Below, in pieces: positions 16,610 through 25,243 of a stretch of 47,157 nt of DNA. The notes beneath the pieces were generated by a model. It saw only the letters and a list, made by a program, of their open reading frames with translations, did no database searches and was not told the DNA's origin. This DNA is from Corynebacterium macginleyi (lineage in GTDB: Bacteria; Actinomycetota; Actinomycetes; Mycobacteriales; Mycobacteriaceae), in the NCBI RefSeq assembly GCF_003688935.1, contig NZ_REGE01000014.1:1-47157 (forward strand), in the 5' to 3' direction. The position numbers were made by a program, and so were the translations under genes. Numbering within the stretch: position 1 is the first letter of the stretch; each line of letters starts with the position of its first letter.

Positions 16610-17200
16610 ATGGAGAATCTCAATGGGCGTACCCTTTTCGTCGCCGCTGTGGATGCGGAAGCCGCACATATTCCAGACAACGAAGCGCTTCTTATTACCG
16701 GTATCGGCACGGTTCCAGCTGCGATTTCCCTGACCGAGGTATTGGCTGAGGCCCGCGCTCACGATGCAATGCCTGAACGCGTGGTCAATATTGGTACGGC
16801 AGGTGCGCTTGTCGATGGCATGGATGGCGTCTTTGAAATCAATAAAGTAACCAAGCACGATTTCAAGCTAGAAGTGCTGACCGATATCAGCCGTTACCTC
16901 TTACCTGAATTCATCGAGCTGGAAACCTCCGGGAAACTTCCGGCACGCGGGCTGGCCACCGGCGACACGTTTGTTTCTACTACCGCATTGCGCAATGAGC
17001 TGGTGAAAAAATCGCAGCTGTGCGATATGGAAGGCTATTCTATTGCGGCCACCTGCCAGCGCTTTGGCGTGCCTTGCACACTGCTGAAACAAGTGTCCGA
17101 TTCCGCTAACGAGGAATCGATGGGCACCTGGGCCGGTGTCTTGGAACGCAGTGCCCGCCAGCTAGCCGCGGCAGCAGCCGATTTAGGCTTCTTGCGCTAA
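16610..17200 (+). CDS. Nucleosidase/phosphorylase-family protein (MTA/SAH nucleosidase-like)
   Basis: A 196-residue member of the purine nucleosidase/phosphorylase superfamily. It keeps the N-terminal FVAAVDAEAAHIP strand, the TGIGTVPAA loop and the substrate signature CDMEGYSIAATCQRFGVPC (compare VDMEGAAIA of MTA/SAH nucleosidases). Near the end, QVSDSANEE carries the catalytic Asp position of the family. It probably cleaves S-adenosylhomocysteine or methylthioadenosine; the exact substrate is not proved. The location next to sulfur genes fits, because S-adenosylhomocysteine is the McbR effector. It is shorter than the usual 230 residues. The ribosome site is weak. Confidence 0.72.
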   Translation: MENLNGRTLFVAAVDAEAAHIPDNEALLITGIGTVPAAISLTEVLAEARAHDAMPERVVNIGTAGALVDGMDGVFEINKVTKHDFKLEVLTDISRYLLPEFIELETSGKLPARGLATGDTFVSTTALRNELVKKSQLCDMEGYSIAATCQRFGVPCTLLKQVSDSANEESMGTWAGVLERSARQLAAAAADLGFLR

Positions 17201-17267
17201 CGGCTGTCACCGCTGCCTTTCTCGCCGCTTCGCACGGCGCAGCCATGGGAAGGCTCTATAAGTTAAC

Positions 17268-18740
17268 TTAAGTTAGCGGACTCATGGCGGTGAAAAGCTG
17301 CTTTACCTTGTCGCGCGGAGACTCTTCGAGGGAGCTGCTGTTGCTGGTGCCTTCTTCGTTGGGGCGCTCGGTTTCGGGGTCTGTGTTGTCTACGTCGTCG
17401 TCTTTGTCATCTTTGTTGTCCTTGGACGCTGCCTTGGAACCGGTAACGACTTCGATATCCTCGGGAGCGACTTCCCCGGCGCGCAGAGCAGCCATTTCTG
17501 CGTGATAGCGCAGGATAACAGTAATGGTCGCGGCGACTGGCACGGCAAGGAAAGCGCCAATGATGCCGGCCAGGGAGGAACCCACGGTGACGGATAGCAA
17601 GACGATGGCCGCGTGCAGGCCCATGGCCTTGGACTGCAGGATGGGTTGGAGGACGTTGCTTTCTACCTGCTGGACAATGATGATAAGCAACAGCGCGAGC
17701 AGAGCATTGGTCAGGCCGTTGGATACCAAGGCCATAATGACGGCCAGGGCGCCGGCGGTGACTGCACCAATGATGGGGATAAAGCCTGCGAAGAAGGTAA
17801 TAACGGCGATGACCAGAGCTAATGGAACCTGGAGTGCCCAGAGTCCGAGGCCGATAAAGACGGCATCAACAAGCGCGACTATGGCCTGGGCCTGAACGAA
17901 GCCAGACAGTGTTTTCCATATGCGGGAGGTGAGCTCCGTGATGTGCCAAGCGGCGGAGTTGCCGGTGTATTTGCGCAGCCAAGGCAGGAACTTATCGCCG
18001 TCTTTAATGATAAAGAAGGTGATAAAGAGCATGATGACGGTTGCTACCGCAATGGAGCTGGCCATGGAAAAACCAGAGACAACGCCGGTGGCGATGGTAG
18101 AGGCCTGGCCTTTGGCAAAGCTGACGATGTCCTGGAAGACCGATTGCAGCTGGTCTACCTCAATATCCAGTGGGGAATCATTGACCATCTTGGTCAGCTG
18201 CATAATGCCGGTTTCGGCTTCATTGATAAGAACCGTGGACTGCGCGGTCACCATGGGTGCCATGGCGGCAAACAAACCGCCGAAAACAACCACCAAACCC
18301 AGAAGAGTTGTGATCGCTGCCAGGGTGCGGGGAAAACCCTTAGAGCGCAGCCAGGCGCTGACTGGATAAAGCACCGTCGAGATCAAGATTGCGAGGATAA
18401 CGGGCAGCAAGCCCACCCACATGAAGCGCAGTAGGAAACCCGCGAGGCCTAGCCCTGCGGCGATAAGCATAAAGCACACCGAAATCTTGGCCATGCTGCG
18501 GAAGTCTTGTGCCAGCACGGTGGATTTTTTATCGCGATTGGCGGGATCGGCGGTGGCTGCCTCCGCTCCCAATTGGGATTCATCGGGGGAGACCAGCGGC
18601 GTGGTATGGGGATCACTCGCATCGGTCTTGCGGTTCGCAGCGTTGTGTTCAAGCGCCGACGGGTACTGTCCGCGAGGTGCCTGTTCCTGGGCCGAGGACT
18701 GCCCGGTGCCATGAGGGGAGTGGTTATCTGGCTTAGTCAT
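17268..18740 (-). CDS. AI-2E family transporter
   Basis: A 490-residue membrane protein of the AI-2E (PerM-like) family; members export or exchange small molecules or ions and few are characterised. After a disordered, Ser/Asp-rich N-terminus there are about eight hydrophobic segments, with family stretches FVQAQAIVALVDAVFIGLGL, FFAGFIPIIGAVTAGALAV and GIIGAFLAVPVAATI. The C-terminus is highly acidic (KDDKDDDVDNTDPETE). I chose the ATG at 18740; the open frame continues 23 codons upstream into the putA terminator. It is the next gene behind putA but separated by a hairpin. Confidence 0.82.
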   Translation of the reverse strand: MTKPDNHSPHGTGQSSAQEQAPRGQYPSALEHNAANRKTDASDPHTTPLVSPDESQLGAEAATADPANRDKKSTVLAQDFRSMAKISVCFMLIAAGLGLAGFLLRFMWVGLLPVILAILISTVLYPVSAWLRSKGFPRTLAAITTLLGLVVVFGGLFAAMAPMVTAQSTVLINEAETGIMQLTKMVNDSPLDIEVDQLQSVFQDIVSFAKGQASTIATGVVSGFSMASSIAVATVIMLFITFFIIKDGDKFLPWLRKYTGNSAAWHITELTSRIWKTLSGFVQAQAIVALVDAVFIGLGLWALQVPLALVIAVITFFAGFIPIIGAVTAGALAVIMALVSNGLTNALLALLLIIIVQQVESNVLQPILQSKAMGLHAAIVLLSVTVGSSLAGIIGAFLAVPVAATITVILRYHAEMAALRAGEVAPEDIEVVTGSKAASKDNKDDKDDDVDNTDPETERPNEEGTSNSSSLEESPRDKVKQLFTAMSPLT

Positions 18741-18787
18741 TCGTCTACTATGCCACACGAAGCCACTAAGCGATAACACAGGAAAAG

Positions 18788-18842
18788 CCGAGAAAAAGCG
18801 GTGCCCCACCCAAATCCCAGCGGAAAGGGAAGAAGGTGGGGC
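18788..18842 (-). terminator. Terminator behind putA
   Basis: On the minus strand GCCCCACC pairs with GGTGGGGC (arms at 18835-18842 and 18803-18810) across a 24-base loop and is followed by ACCGCTTTTTCTC. It lies between the putA stop and the transporter start. Confidence 0.6.
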
Positions 18843-18880
18843 GTTGGTTCACTGTCCCGCGGGAGGCGGGGACTGGAACA

Positions 18881-21800
18881 TTAGTCGCGCAGGTTACCCA
18901 CGTTGCGGATAATGCCGAAGCGGTGCATGGTCACGGAGACCGCCTGCTCAAGGAGGTAGGGCAGGAGTTCACGACGGCCATCCGCAAGTACGGGCTGGTC
19001 CAGCACTACGGAGTTGGAGCGCACCGCTGCTTCGTAGACGGAATCAGGCACGGTGCCCAGGGCACGCACGCGGGAGGATTCGTCATTGGCTACGGCGGCG
19101 GCGAAGGAACCTTCAGAAATAGACTCCACGTCAAAGCCTAGATTCTGCAGTTGGGCGGCAACCTCTGGGCTGGCGGAGATTTCAGTTTCGGTGCCGGTAA
19201 TCCCGGCAGCCAGCACCTGACGTGCGACATCGCGCAGCTTGTAGTCCTCGCCCACGCGGACGCGGAGCTTAGTCAGCAGCGGGCGGTAGCGGAAACGGTT
19301 GGCCTCAGATACCAGCGCGGTGCGGTCGTGAGTGCGGCCGAATTCTTCGAGCCACGCAATTCGGTCCAGCTCGGCAGCGCGCCAGAGCCATTGTAGATCG
19401 TCCTTGCTGAGTTCATCAGAAAGCTCATCGCGCAGGCGTTGCAGAATCTTCACGCTAGCTGGAGCGATATCCACGTCGCGCGGCTTGAGCTCGCCATCGG
19501 TCCAGGTACCCATCTGAGCCACGTAATTTGGGCCGCCGGCCTTGGCACCTGGGCCCATGACGGACTTCTTCCAGCCGCCGAAGGACTGGCGCTGGACGAT
19601 AGCGCCGGTGATGCCGCGGTTGACGTAGGCGTTGCCTACCTCTACGTTGTCGATCCAGTACTGAATCTCGGCATCATCAAGCGAGTGGATGCCGCCAGTC
19701 AGGCCATAGCCGGTGCTGTTTTGCCAGGCGATGGCTTCTTCCAAGGTATCGGCGTACATGATGCCGAGAATGGGACCGAAGCACTCATTCTTGTGGTACC
19801 AAGAGCCGGGCTGGACATTATCGCGAATGCCCGGGGACCACAGGGTGCCTTCCTCGTTGAGCTTCTCCGGCTTCAGCAGCCACTTCTCGCCCGGCTCCAA
19901 CTGGGTTAGGCCGCGCAGCAGCTTCTCACTGGGCTTTTCAGCCAGGCCATTCATCGTGGTGGTGATGTCATAGCCCGGACCAGGCTTTAAGGTCTTGACG
20001 GCATCCAGCAGCTGCTCGCGCAGGCGCTCAGACTTGCCCGCCGCACCCACGAAAATCACCAGCGAGGCAGCCGAACACTTCTGGCCGGAGTGGCCGAAGG
20101 CGGAGTTGTACAGGTCTTGGATGGCAAGGTCCGGGTCGGCGGCTGGGGTGATGACCAGCGCGTTCTTACCGGAGGTCTCCGCCATAATGTTCATCTTGGG
20201 CTTCCAAGAGCGAAAGAGCGCGCCGGTATCGGATGCACCGGTTAAAATGATGTTGTCCACGTCATCGTGGGAGAGCAGGGCTTTGCCGGCATCGGCTTCA
20301 TCAGTAAGCACCAGCTGCACCAGATCCGGATCCAAGCCTTCTGCTTCGAGGGCGGTGCGGAAAGCCTCGACCACCATCTTGCCGCAGTGGACGACCTGGG
20401 GAGCAGGCTTGACGATGACCGCCGAGCCCGCCGCCAAGGAGGCCGCAATGCCGCCGGTAGGAATGGCGATGGGGAAGTTCCACGGTGGGGTTACCACGGT
20501 GACGGTGTGCGGGTGGAATTCGGAGTGTGCCTCTTCCAAGAAGCGGGCTGACTGTCCGTAGTAGGTACAGAAGTCAATCGCTTCAGAGACCTCCGGGTCG
20601 GTCTGGGTGACCGTCTTATTGGCCTCGTAGGCTGCCACGGAGATGAAGTCTCCACGCTGCGAGGCTAGCTGGTCCGCTACAGCTTCGAGGGCTGCGGCGC
20701 GCTCTGCGGCGGGGCGCTTGCCCCATTCAGCGCCCAACTTTTTGGCACGGGTGACGTAGCTGTCAACAGCGGATGGGTCGGTGACCTCCGAGACTCCGTG
20801 CTCACCCGGGTCATTCGCCAGTGCACGCTTGGCCCAGGTACGGTTCGGGGCAAGCGCCGGGTCCGTATCGGGCTCGTTCCTGAAGCGTCCGGAATCTGGT
20901 GCCTGGCGCCCGGAATCCTCGAGCCGGTTTTGGGTGCGGCGTGAGCCAGCAAAGGTATCCCAGCGCTGCGCCACGGCTTTGCGGAATGTTTCTTCCTGGC
21001 TGGCCAGCGCTTCTTCGCCCGGGGCGAAAAGAGCATAAAGGAAGTTCTGCGGGGCGGAGTTCTCCTCTAGTCGGCGTACCAGGTAGGACACGGCGACGTC
21101 GAAGTCATCCGCGTGCACCACCGGGGTGTAGAGAATCTGGCGGCCCTCGTAGACCGTGCGCACCGCTGCCTGCTGCGCCGGGGACATGCCCTGTAGCATC
21201 TCAGAATCCAGCATGTGCAGCACGCCGCGCTTTACGCCCAGCTCGTAGGCCAGAGCAGCGGTGTACAGGTTGTGGCTGGCCACACCGATACGGATGCAAT
21301 CCGCGTATTCTTCTTGCAGGATGAAGTCCAGCAGGCGGTAGTAGTTAGCATCAACGTCTAGCTTGTTGGTGTAGGTAGCCAGCGGCCAGTCGTGGACTTC
21401 GCTTTCGGTGGTCTCCATGGACAAATTAGCGCCCTTAACAATGCGCACCTTGACCTTGGCGCCGCCCTCTGCCACGCGCTGCTTGGCAAATTCCGCGATG
21501 TCTTGTAGGGCATCGAAGGTATCGGGCAGGTAGGCCTGCAAAACGATGCCGGATTCCAGGTTCTTGAACTCCGGCTCGCTCATCAGGCTCTTGAACAGAC
21601 GCAGCGTCAGGTGGAGGTCGTGGTATTCCTCCATGTCCATGTTGATAAAGACCTGCGGGTCGCGGCGTGCGGCTTCCTGGTAGAGCGGGCGCAGGCGGTT
21701 CTTCAGGCGTTCCACGGAACTGCCAATGTCCCAGTGATTGAGCTGCGCCACCATTGAGGATGCCTTGACGGATACGTAGGTCACACGCGGGTTTTTAATG

Positions 21801-22321
21801 AGCTCGAGCGTGCGGCGCGTGCGAGATTTTGCTTCTTCTTCACCGAGCACGGCCTCACCCAAGAGGTTGAGGTTCAACTGCTCACCGGAGGCGGCGGCCT
21901 TCTCCAATGTGTCATTGAGTGCATCCGATTCTGCATCCAGCACCAAGTGGCCGACCATCTTGCGCATGTACAGGCGCGCTACCGGCATGACTAGGTTAGG
22001 CAAGATGGGGCCGAAGAAGCCGCCGGCGCCAACCAGTGCGCCATTGAGGCTGCCCAAGAAGGAAGGATCGTACTGGGAAGAAATATCCTTCAGTGCCTTC
22101 GCCGCGACCTTGTCATCTTCCGGGCGCATGACGCGGTCAACGAAATCCATGGTGAACTTCACGCCGTTGTCATCGCGCAACAGCTCCGCGAGCTGCTCGG
22201 TGGCCTTGTCCTTTTCATCTGCAGTGGAAGCGAGCCATCCCTGTGCGCGCTTAATGGCAGCGGGCAGTACGGCCTCAACATCATCAGATAGTGGCGTGCG
22301 GGTGTATGCAGGAGAAGTCAT
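18881..22321 (-). CDS. putA: Bifunctional proline dehydrogenase / P5C dehydrogenase
   Basis: Oxidises proline to glutamate in two steps, with FAD in the first domain and NAD+ in the second. The 1146-residue protein has the PRODH barrel at about 150-480, with KVRIVKGANLSMETTE and VASHNLYTAALAYELGVKRG. The aldehyde dehydrogenase domain (about 560-1000) has TPPWNFPIAIPTGGIAASLA, the general-base region MAETSGKNALVI and the catalytic Cys in GHSGQKCSAASLV (about residue 750). There is no N-terminal ribbon-helix-helix DNA-binding domain, so it cannot be its own repressor as in enterobacteria. GAGG precedes the ATG. Two dyads at 22361-22390 may be the operators. Confidence 0.95.
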   Translation of the reverse strand: MTSPAYTRTPLSDDVEAVLPAAIKRAQGWLASTADEKDKATEQLAELLRDDNGVKFTMDFVDRVMRPEDDKVAAKALKDISSQYDPSFLGSLNGALVGAGGFFGPILPNLVMPVARLYMRKMVGHLVLDAESDALNDTLEKAAASGEQLNLNLLGEAVLGEEEAKSRTRRTLELIKNPRVTYVSVKASSMVAQLNHWDIGSSVERLKNRLRPLYQEAARRDPQVFINMDMEEYHDLHLTLRLFKSLMSEPEFKNLESGIVLQAYLPDTFDALQDIAEFAKQRVAEGGAKVKVRIVKGANLSMETTESEVHDWPLATYTNKLDVDANYYRLLDFILQEEYADCIRIGVASHNLYTAALAYELGVKRGVLHMLDSEMLQGMSPAQQAAVRTVYEGRQILYTPVVHADDFDVAVSYLVRRLEENSAPQNFLYALFAPGEEALASQEETFRKAVAQRWDTFAGSRRTQNRLEDSGRQAPDSGRFRNEPDTDPALAPNRTWAKRALANDPGEHGVSEVTDPSAVDSYVTRAKKLGAEWGKRPAAERAAALEAVADQLASQRGDFISVAAYEANKTVTQTDPEVSEAIDFCTYYGQSARFLEEAHSEFHPHTVTVVTPPWNFPIAIPTGGIAASLAAGSAVIVKPAPQVVHCGKMVVEAFRTALEAEGLDPDLVQLVLTDEADAGKALLSHDDVDNIILTGASDTGALFRSWKPKMNIMAETSGKNALVITPAADPDLAIQDLYNSAFGHSGQKCSAASLVIFVGAAGKSERLREQLLDAVKTLKPGPGYDITTTMNGLAEKPSEKLLRGLTQLEPGEKWLLKPEKLNEEGTLWSPGIRDNVQPGSWYHKNECFGPILGIMYADTLEEAIAWQNSTGYGLTGGIHSLDDAEIQYWIDNVEVGNAYVNRGITGAIVQRQSFGGWKKSVMGPGAKAGGPNYVAQMGTWTDGELKPRDVDIAPASVKILQRLRDELSDELSKDDLQWLWRAAELDRIAWLEEFGRTHDRTALVSEANRFRYRPLLTKLRVRVGEDYKLRDVARQVLAAGITGTETEISASPEVAAQLQNLGFDVESISEGSFAAAVANDESSRVRALGTVPDSVYEAAVRSNSVVLDQPVLADGRRELLPYLLEQAVSVTMHRFGIIRNVGNLRD

Positions 22322-22360
22322 GCGGAATTCAACCTCTTTTTTTCAAAACGTGTACTTCCA

Positions 22361-22390
22361 GGTTGGTGACCAACCCACACCGCAGTGTGG
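22361..22390. promoter_or_regulatory. Two adjoining dyads upstream of putA
   Basis: GGTTGGT-G-ACCAACC (22361-22375) is a perfect odd dyad. CCACAC-CGCA-GTGTGG (22375-22390) follows directly. Both lie 40-70 nt upstream of the putA start and probably mark binding sites of a proline-responsive regulator. No regulator gene is next door. The rest of 22391-22860 shows no gene I can support. Confidence 0.45.
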
Positions 22391-22867
22391 CCTGTGTGCT
22401 GTGTTTTTAGCGCCGGTGGCAGAAAGTGACTGGTAAATCTATGGAAATGGGAAATTAGGCGCGGCGTAGTGGCGCCGCATGTGTGGCAATGAGTGGAACA
22501 CGTGGAATGCGCGCGCCGCTCCTCGGTGGTGCAAGGACAACTAAGCGAATCAATAAACCATCGTGCGATCACTAGTGGTGACCGGGGGCCTGTCGCTATG
22601 GGGGCGGACGCGTGCGAAGTCTGTGTTCAACACTCACCTGCTTTCTACACTGTGGCGATGTGGAGCTAGGGGAAGGAAAGCAAAGCCACGTGGTGGTTTC
22701 ATGTTCCGTTCCTAGCATGGAGATTTTCGGGCAGGTCCGGCTGTATGCAGCCGCACGATGTCCGATAAATGTTATGTGTTTGTATGAGAAATTGATTATA
22801 GAGTGGTCGATATAGTGATGCTAGTCTCGTTAGAAAAATGTGCGGTGGGGGTAAAAGGGCGAAAAAT

Positions 22868-22890
22868 AAAACCCCAGCATGTGGGGTTTT
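22868..22890 (-). terminator. Terminator of the two-component operon
   Basis: AAAACCCCA and TGGGGTTTT form a perfect 9-bp stem with a 5-base loop; on the minus strand ATTTTT follows. It lies 48 nt behind the response-regulator stop. Confidence 0.85.
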
Positions 22891-22938
22891 AAGGGGGTGA
22901 GACCCTTTTAGGGGCAGGTGCTAATCGCGGGTAGGCAA

Positions 22939-23613
22939 CTAGGTGCCGTATCCCGCTTTGAGCGCCTTGACTGCTAGCTCGAGACGAGACTTGGCGTGAA
23001 ACTCGGTCAACAGGCTAGAAACGTACTTTTTTACCGTTCCCGGAGCATAGTGGGTGCTGTGTGCTATCTCCTCGTTGGATTTTCCCTCGCACACCAAATC
23101 GAGAATTTGCGCTTGGGCGGGCGAAATATGGTGCTCAGAGGCGGACATTGCCGACGGGGATTGAGCAGCGTTTTCGCTCCACCCCGGCATCTGTTGGAAT
23201 AAACGCGTCAATGATTGGGGCGCTACGACCGTGCCGCCGCGGACTGCCTCGCGCACCGTATCCACAATATAGGCCGGCTTCGAGCTTTTGAGAATATAGG
23301 CCGCCGCCTTGTTAGATAGGACTTCTCTTAGGGTGTCATCATTATCCATTGCGGTCATGGCAATGAATACTGGCGGATCGGGCAGCTCATTAAGCTCACG
23401 CAGCAGCGCTGTGCCGTCCATCTCCGGCATATGGATATCGGCAATGACGGCATCGACATCGTGTTGTTCTAGCTGCTGTAGAGCGGTTTTCCCATTGTCT
23501 GCGACGGCGACGATTTCCATATCTTCGGCCGCAGCGAAATAGTGGCCGAGTGCCTCGATGACCAGTGGATCATCATCAACTAAGAGCAGTGAAGTTTTTA
23601 CTTGAAGCACCAT
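22939..23613 (-). CDS. LuxR/NarL-family response regulator
   Basis: A 224-residue response regulator. The receiver domain (1-125) has the acidic pair in LLVDDDP, phospho-acceptor Asp59 in VIADIHMPEMDG, Thr87 and Lys109 (YILKSSKP). The C-terminal LuxR-type helix-turn-helix (about 160-218) reads HISPAQAQILDLVCEGKSNE and then HYAPGTVKKYVSSLL. It should bind DNA when phosphorylated by the kinase encoded upstream. The ATG at 23613 lies inside the end of the 51-codon peptide gene (16-nt overlap) and has no clear ribosome site of its own, so its translation is probably coupled to that gene. Confidence 0.9.
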   Translation of the reverse strand: MVLQVKTSLLLVDDDPLVIEALGHYFAAAEDMEIVAVADNGKTALQQLEQHDVDAVIADIHMPEMDGTALLRELNELPDPPVFIAMTAMDNDDTLREVLSNKAAAYILKSSKPAYIVDTVREAVRGGTVVAPQSLTRLFQQMPGWSENAAQSPSAMSASEHHISPAQAQILDLVCEGKSNEEIAHSTHYAPGTVKKYVSSLLTEFHAKSRLELAVKALKAGYGT

Positions 23614-23753
23614 GGAGCTGGGCAGCCAAAGACGAGTTCTGCCGAGGTCTTGTACTTAGTGTTTTGTGGAAGATCACCGGGGGTGAGGTCTGCGCCAAAG
23701 AGAGAAGTGGACAGCATTAAAGGTGCGAGGACGCTAGCGAGGGCAGTTTGCAT
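23598..23753 (-). CDS. Small 51-aa peptide between kinase and regulator, candidate signal/effector peptide
   Basis: An ATG at 23753 is preceded by AAAGGAG at 7 nt, one of the best ribosome sites in the window. The product has a hydrophobic first 20 residues (MQTALASVLAPLMLSTSLFG), an Ala at 21 that could be a cleavage site, a polar middle, and the C-terminus LVFGCPAPWCFK with two cysteines four residues apart. Such an end could form a small disulfide or thioether ring. There is no positive charge before the hydrophobic stretch, so it is not a standard Sec signal peptide. It lies 88 nt behind the kinase and overlaps the regulator start by 16 nt, which argues for a working part of the system. 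I know no named family for it. Confidence 0.65.
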   Translation of the reverse strand: MQTALASVLAPLMLSTSLFGADLTPGDLPQNTKYKTSAELVFGCPAPWCFK

Positions 23754-23814
23754 GGCACGACTCCTTTATTAAAGCGGAACTATGAGAATAAGACGCAAGT
23801 GTAGTAGAGGAATA

Positions 23815-23837
23815 GTGGCACTGCCACCGGAGGTGGC
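23815..23837 (-). promoter_or_regulatory. Competing hairpins between kinase and peptide gene
   Basis: On the minus strand, GCCACC pairs with GGTGGC across a 3-base loop directly behind the kinase stop. The same GGTGGCA can alternatively pair with the following TGCCAC. There is no T-run, so it is more likely an mRNA processing or stability element than a terminator. Confidence 0.35.
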
Positions 23838-23841
23838 TCAA

Positions 23842-25026
23842 CTAACGCTGTTCATGCGCAGACGGGGGCAGTGCGAGCGTGAGCTCCCAATGATCATCGA
23901 CGCGGCCGGCCTCAAGCCGGGCATCGATAGTCGCCGCGAGGCGCGTCATCGAATTAATACCAATGCCGGAGGAAGTCTCCGGTGTGGTGCTCGTTGGCTT
24001 GGCAATAGGGTTGCGAATGCTCATCAGCGTCCATCCCATGTGCGGTTGGGCCGATACGGTAATTTTCGCCCCAGGCGGCGAATACTTGACGGCGTTGAGA
24101 CAGGCCTCCCTGGTGATGGCTACCACTGAGTCGAGTACAGAAGGACGAAGCTGAGGGCAAAAATCTCCCCCGCTTACCTTAATAATTGGAGTGCGGTTGA
24201 GCTTAGACAACTGACTTTCTTCCCAAGCCAACACTTGTGCAAGGCTGATAGGGCGTGGCCCGTGTTTAAAACTCAATTCGTCATCGATTCCGTCAATATT
24301 GGAGCGCAAGACTTTAGTTAAAGCGCGTATTTCAGACATCGACGAGCGCATTGCATCGCTTAATTCATCGAGGCGGCGGCTAAGTTCCGGTGTGCTGGCG
24401 TATTCTAAACTGAGCGCTTCTAGTTGCATGGTATTAACGGTCAGGCTGGAAATTACGGAGTTATGCAGGGTTTCGGCTAGGTCGGACTGTCGGCGTTTGA
24501 CATCGTTATTCCACTCCACCATGGCTGTTTTATAGCGCCGTGCGGAATGGGCGAGTGAGCTGCCGATGAAGGTGCTAATGACCAAGAAAATTCCCCAGAC
24601 CAGTGCAGGTGTTGGAGCGAAGACCAGTCGCAACGTACCAGGATCTACCAGTCCTACTAGCCAAAATGCCGCGCAGAGAAGAATCGACTGCCACTTGGTG
24701 CTGTGAAAAGCGAATACGGCAAGGAATACCGGGGCTAAGAAAACGCAACTGGCGTAGGGAATTCCTACGGTAAGAATGGCACTCATCCAAATTGTTAGAA
24801 AACCCACCGCCATTGTCTTTGGATACCGATAGGCAGCGGTAATGATCACTGACAAAAGTACCCCGATAATTGCCGCTGAAAGTTGGTGTTGAGGAGGGGT
24901 GAGAAATGCGGCGAACAGTGTCAGTGCTAAGCACGTGATGGCGACCAGCGCTGCTGTGCGCTGTAGGGTCATCGCCGCGCGAAGGCGGTGACGCAATGGA
25001 TGCGGCGGGGTAGGAGTAAAAGTCAC
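23842..25026 (-). CDS. Sensor histidine kinase (HisKA_3 type)
   Basis: A 394-residue sensor kinase of the NarX/DesK group. The first 160 residues hold five to six membrane segments with almost no external loop, so it probably senses within or at the membrane. The dimerisation helix carries LAETLHNSVISSLT with His188 as phospho-acceptor; the residue after His is Asn189 instead of the usual Asp. The ATPase domain has the N-box REACLNAVKYSPPGA and the G-box SSGIGINSMTRLAATI. The kinase, peptide and regulator genes follow each other on the minus strand and end in one terminator, so they form an operon. Confidence 0.88.
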   Translation of the reverse strand: MTFTPTPPHPLRHRLRAAMTLQRTAALVAITCLALTLFAAFLTPPQHQLSAAIIGVLLSVIITAAYRYPKTMAVGFLTIWMSAILTVGIPYASCVFLAPVFLAVFAFHSTKWQSILLCAAFWLVGLVDPGTLRLVFAPTPALVWGIFLVISTFIGSSLAHSARRYKTAMVEWNNDVKRRQSDLAETLHNSVISSLTVNTMQLEALSLEYASTPELSRRLDELSDAMRSSMSEIRALTKVLRSNIDGIDDELSFKHGPRPISLAQVLAWEESQLSKLNRTPIIKVSGGDFCPQLRPSVLDSVVAITREACLNAVKYSPPGAKITVSAQPHMGWTLMSIRNPIAKPTSTTPETSSGIGINSMTRLAATIDARLEAGRVDDHWELTLALPPSAHEQR

Positions 25027-25133
25027 GGTCGTATGCGCTTCTGTGGTGCTCAGACTGAATAGTACTGAATAGTTTTGAGAGGGCTTGGGGTGTTGTGCAC
25101 CTAGCTTAAGGCCTCAAAGCGGGAAACCAATAA

Positions 25134-25171
25134 ATGAAAAACAACTAAACCCCGCACCTTCCGGTGCGAGG
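25134..25171 (-). terminator. Terminator behind the Ala-rich small gene
   Basis: On the minus strand CCTCGCACC pairs with GGTGCGGGG (25150-25171, 4-base loop), followed by TTTAGTTGTTTTT. A second GTGCGGGGGTTTAG-like arm at 25193-25206 can pair with the same region in an alternative, longer fold. Confidence 0.75.
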
Positions 25172-25243
25172 CTTAAAACCTGCGTGGATAAAGTGCGGGG
25201 GTTTAGTCGGTCTTCATGAAGGAGTGTAAACGCGAAGGTTTAC

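Noticed and set aside
22612..22815. 67-codon plus-strand frame between putA and the two-component operon
   Set aside because: No ribosome site, mixed composition, and no terminator behind it.
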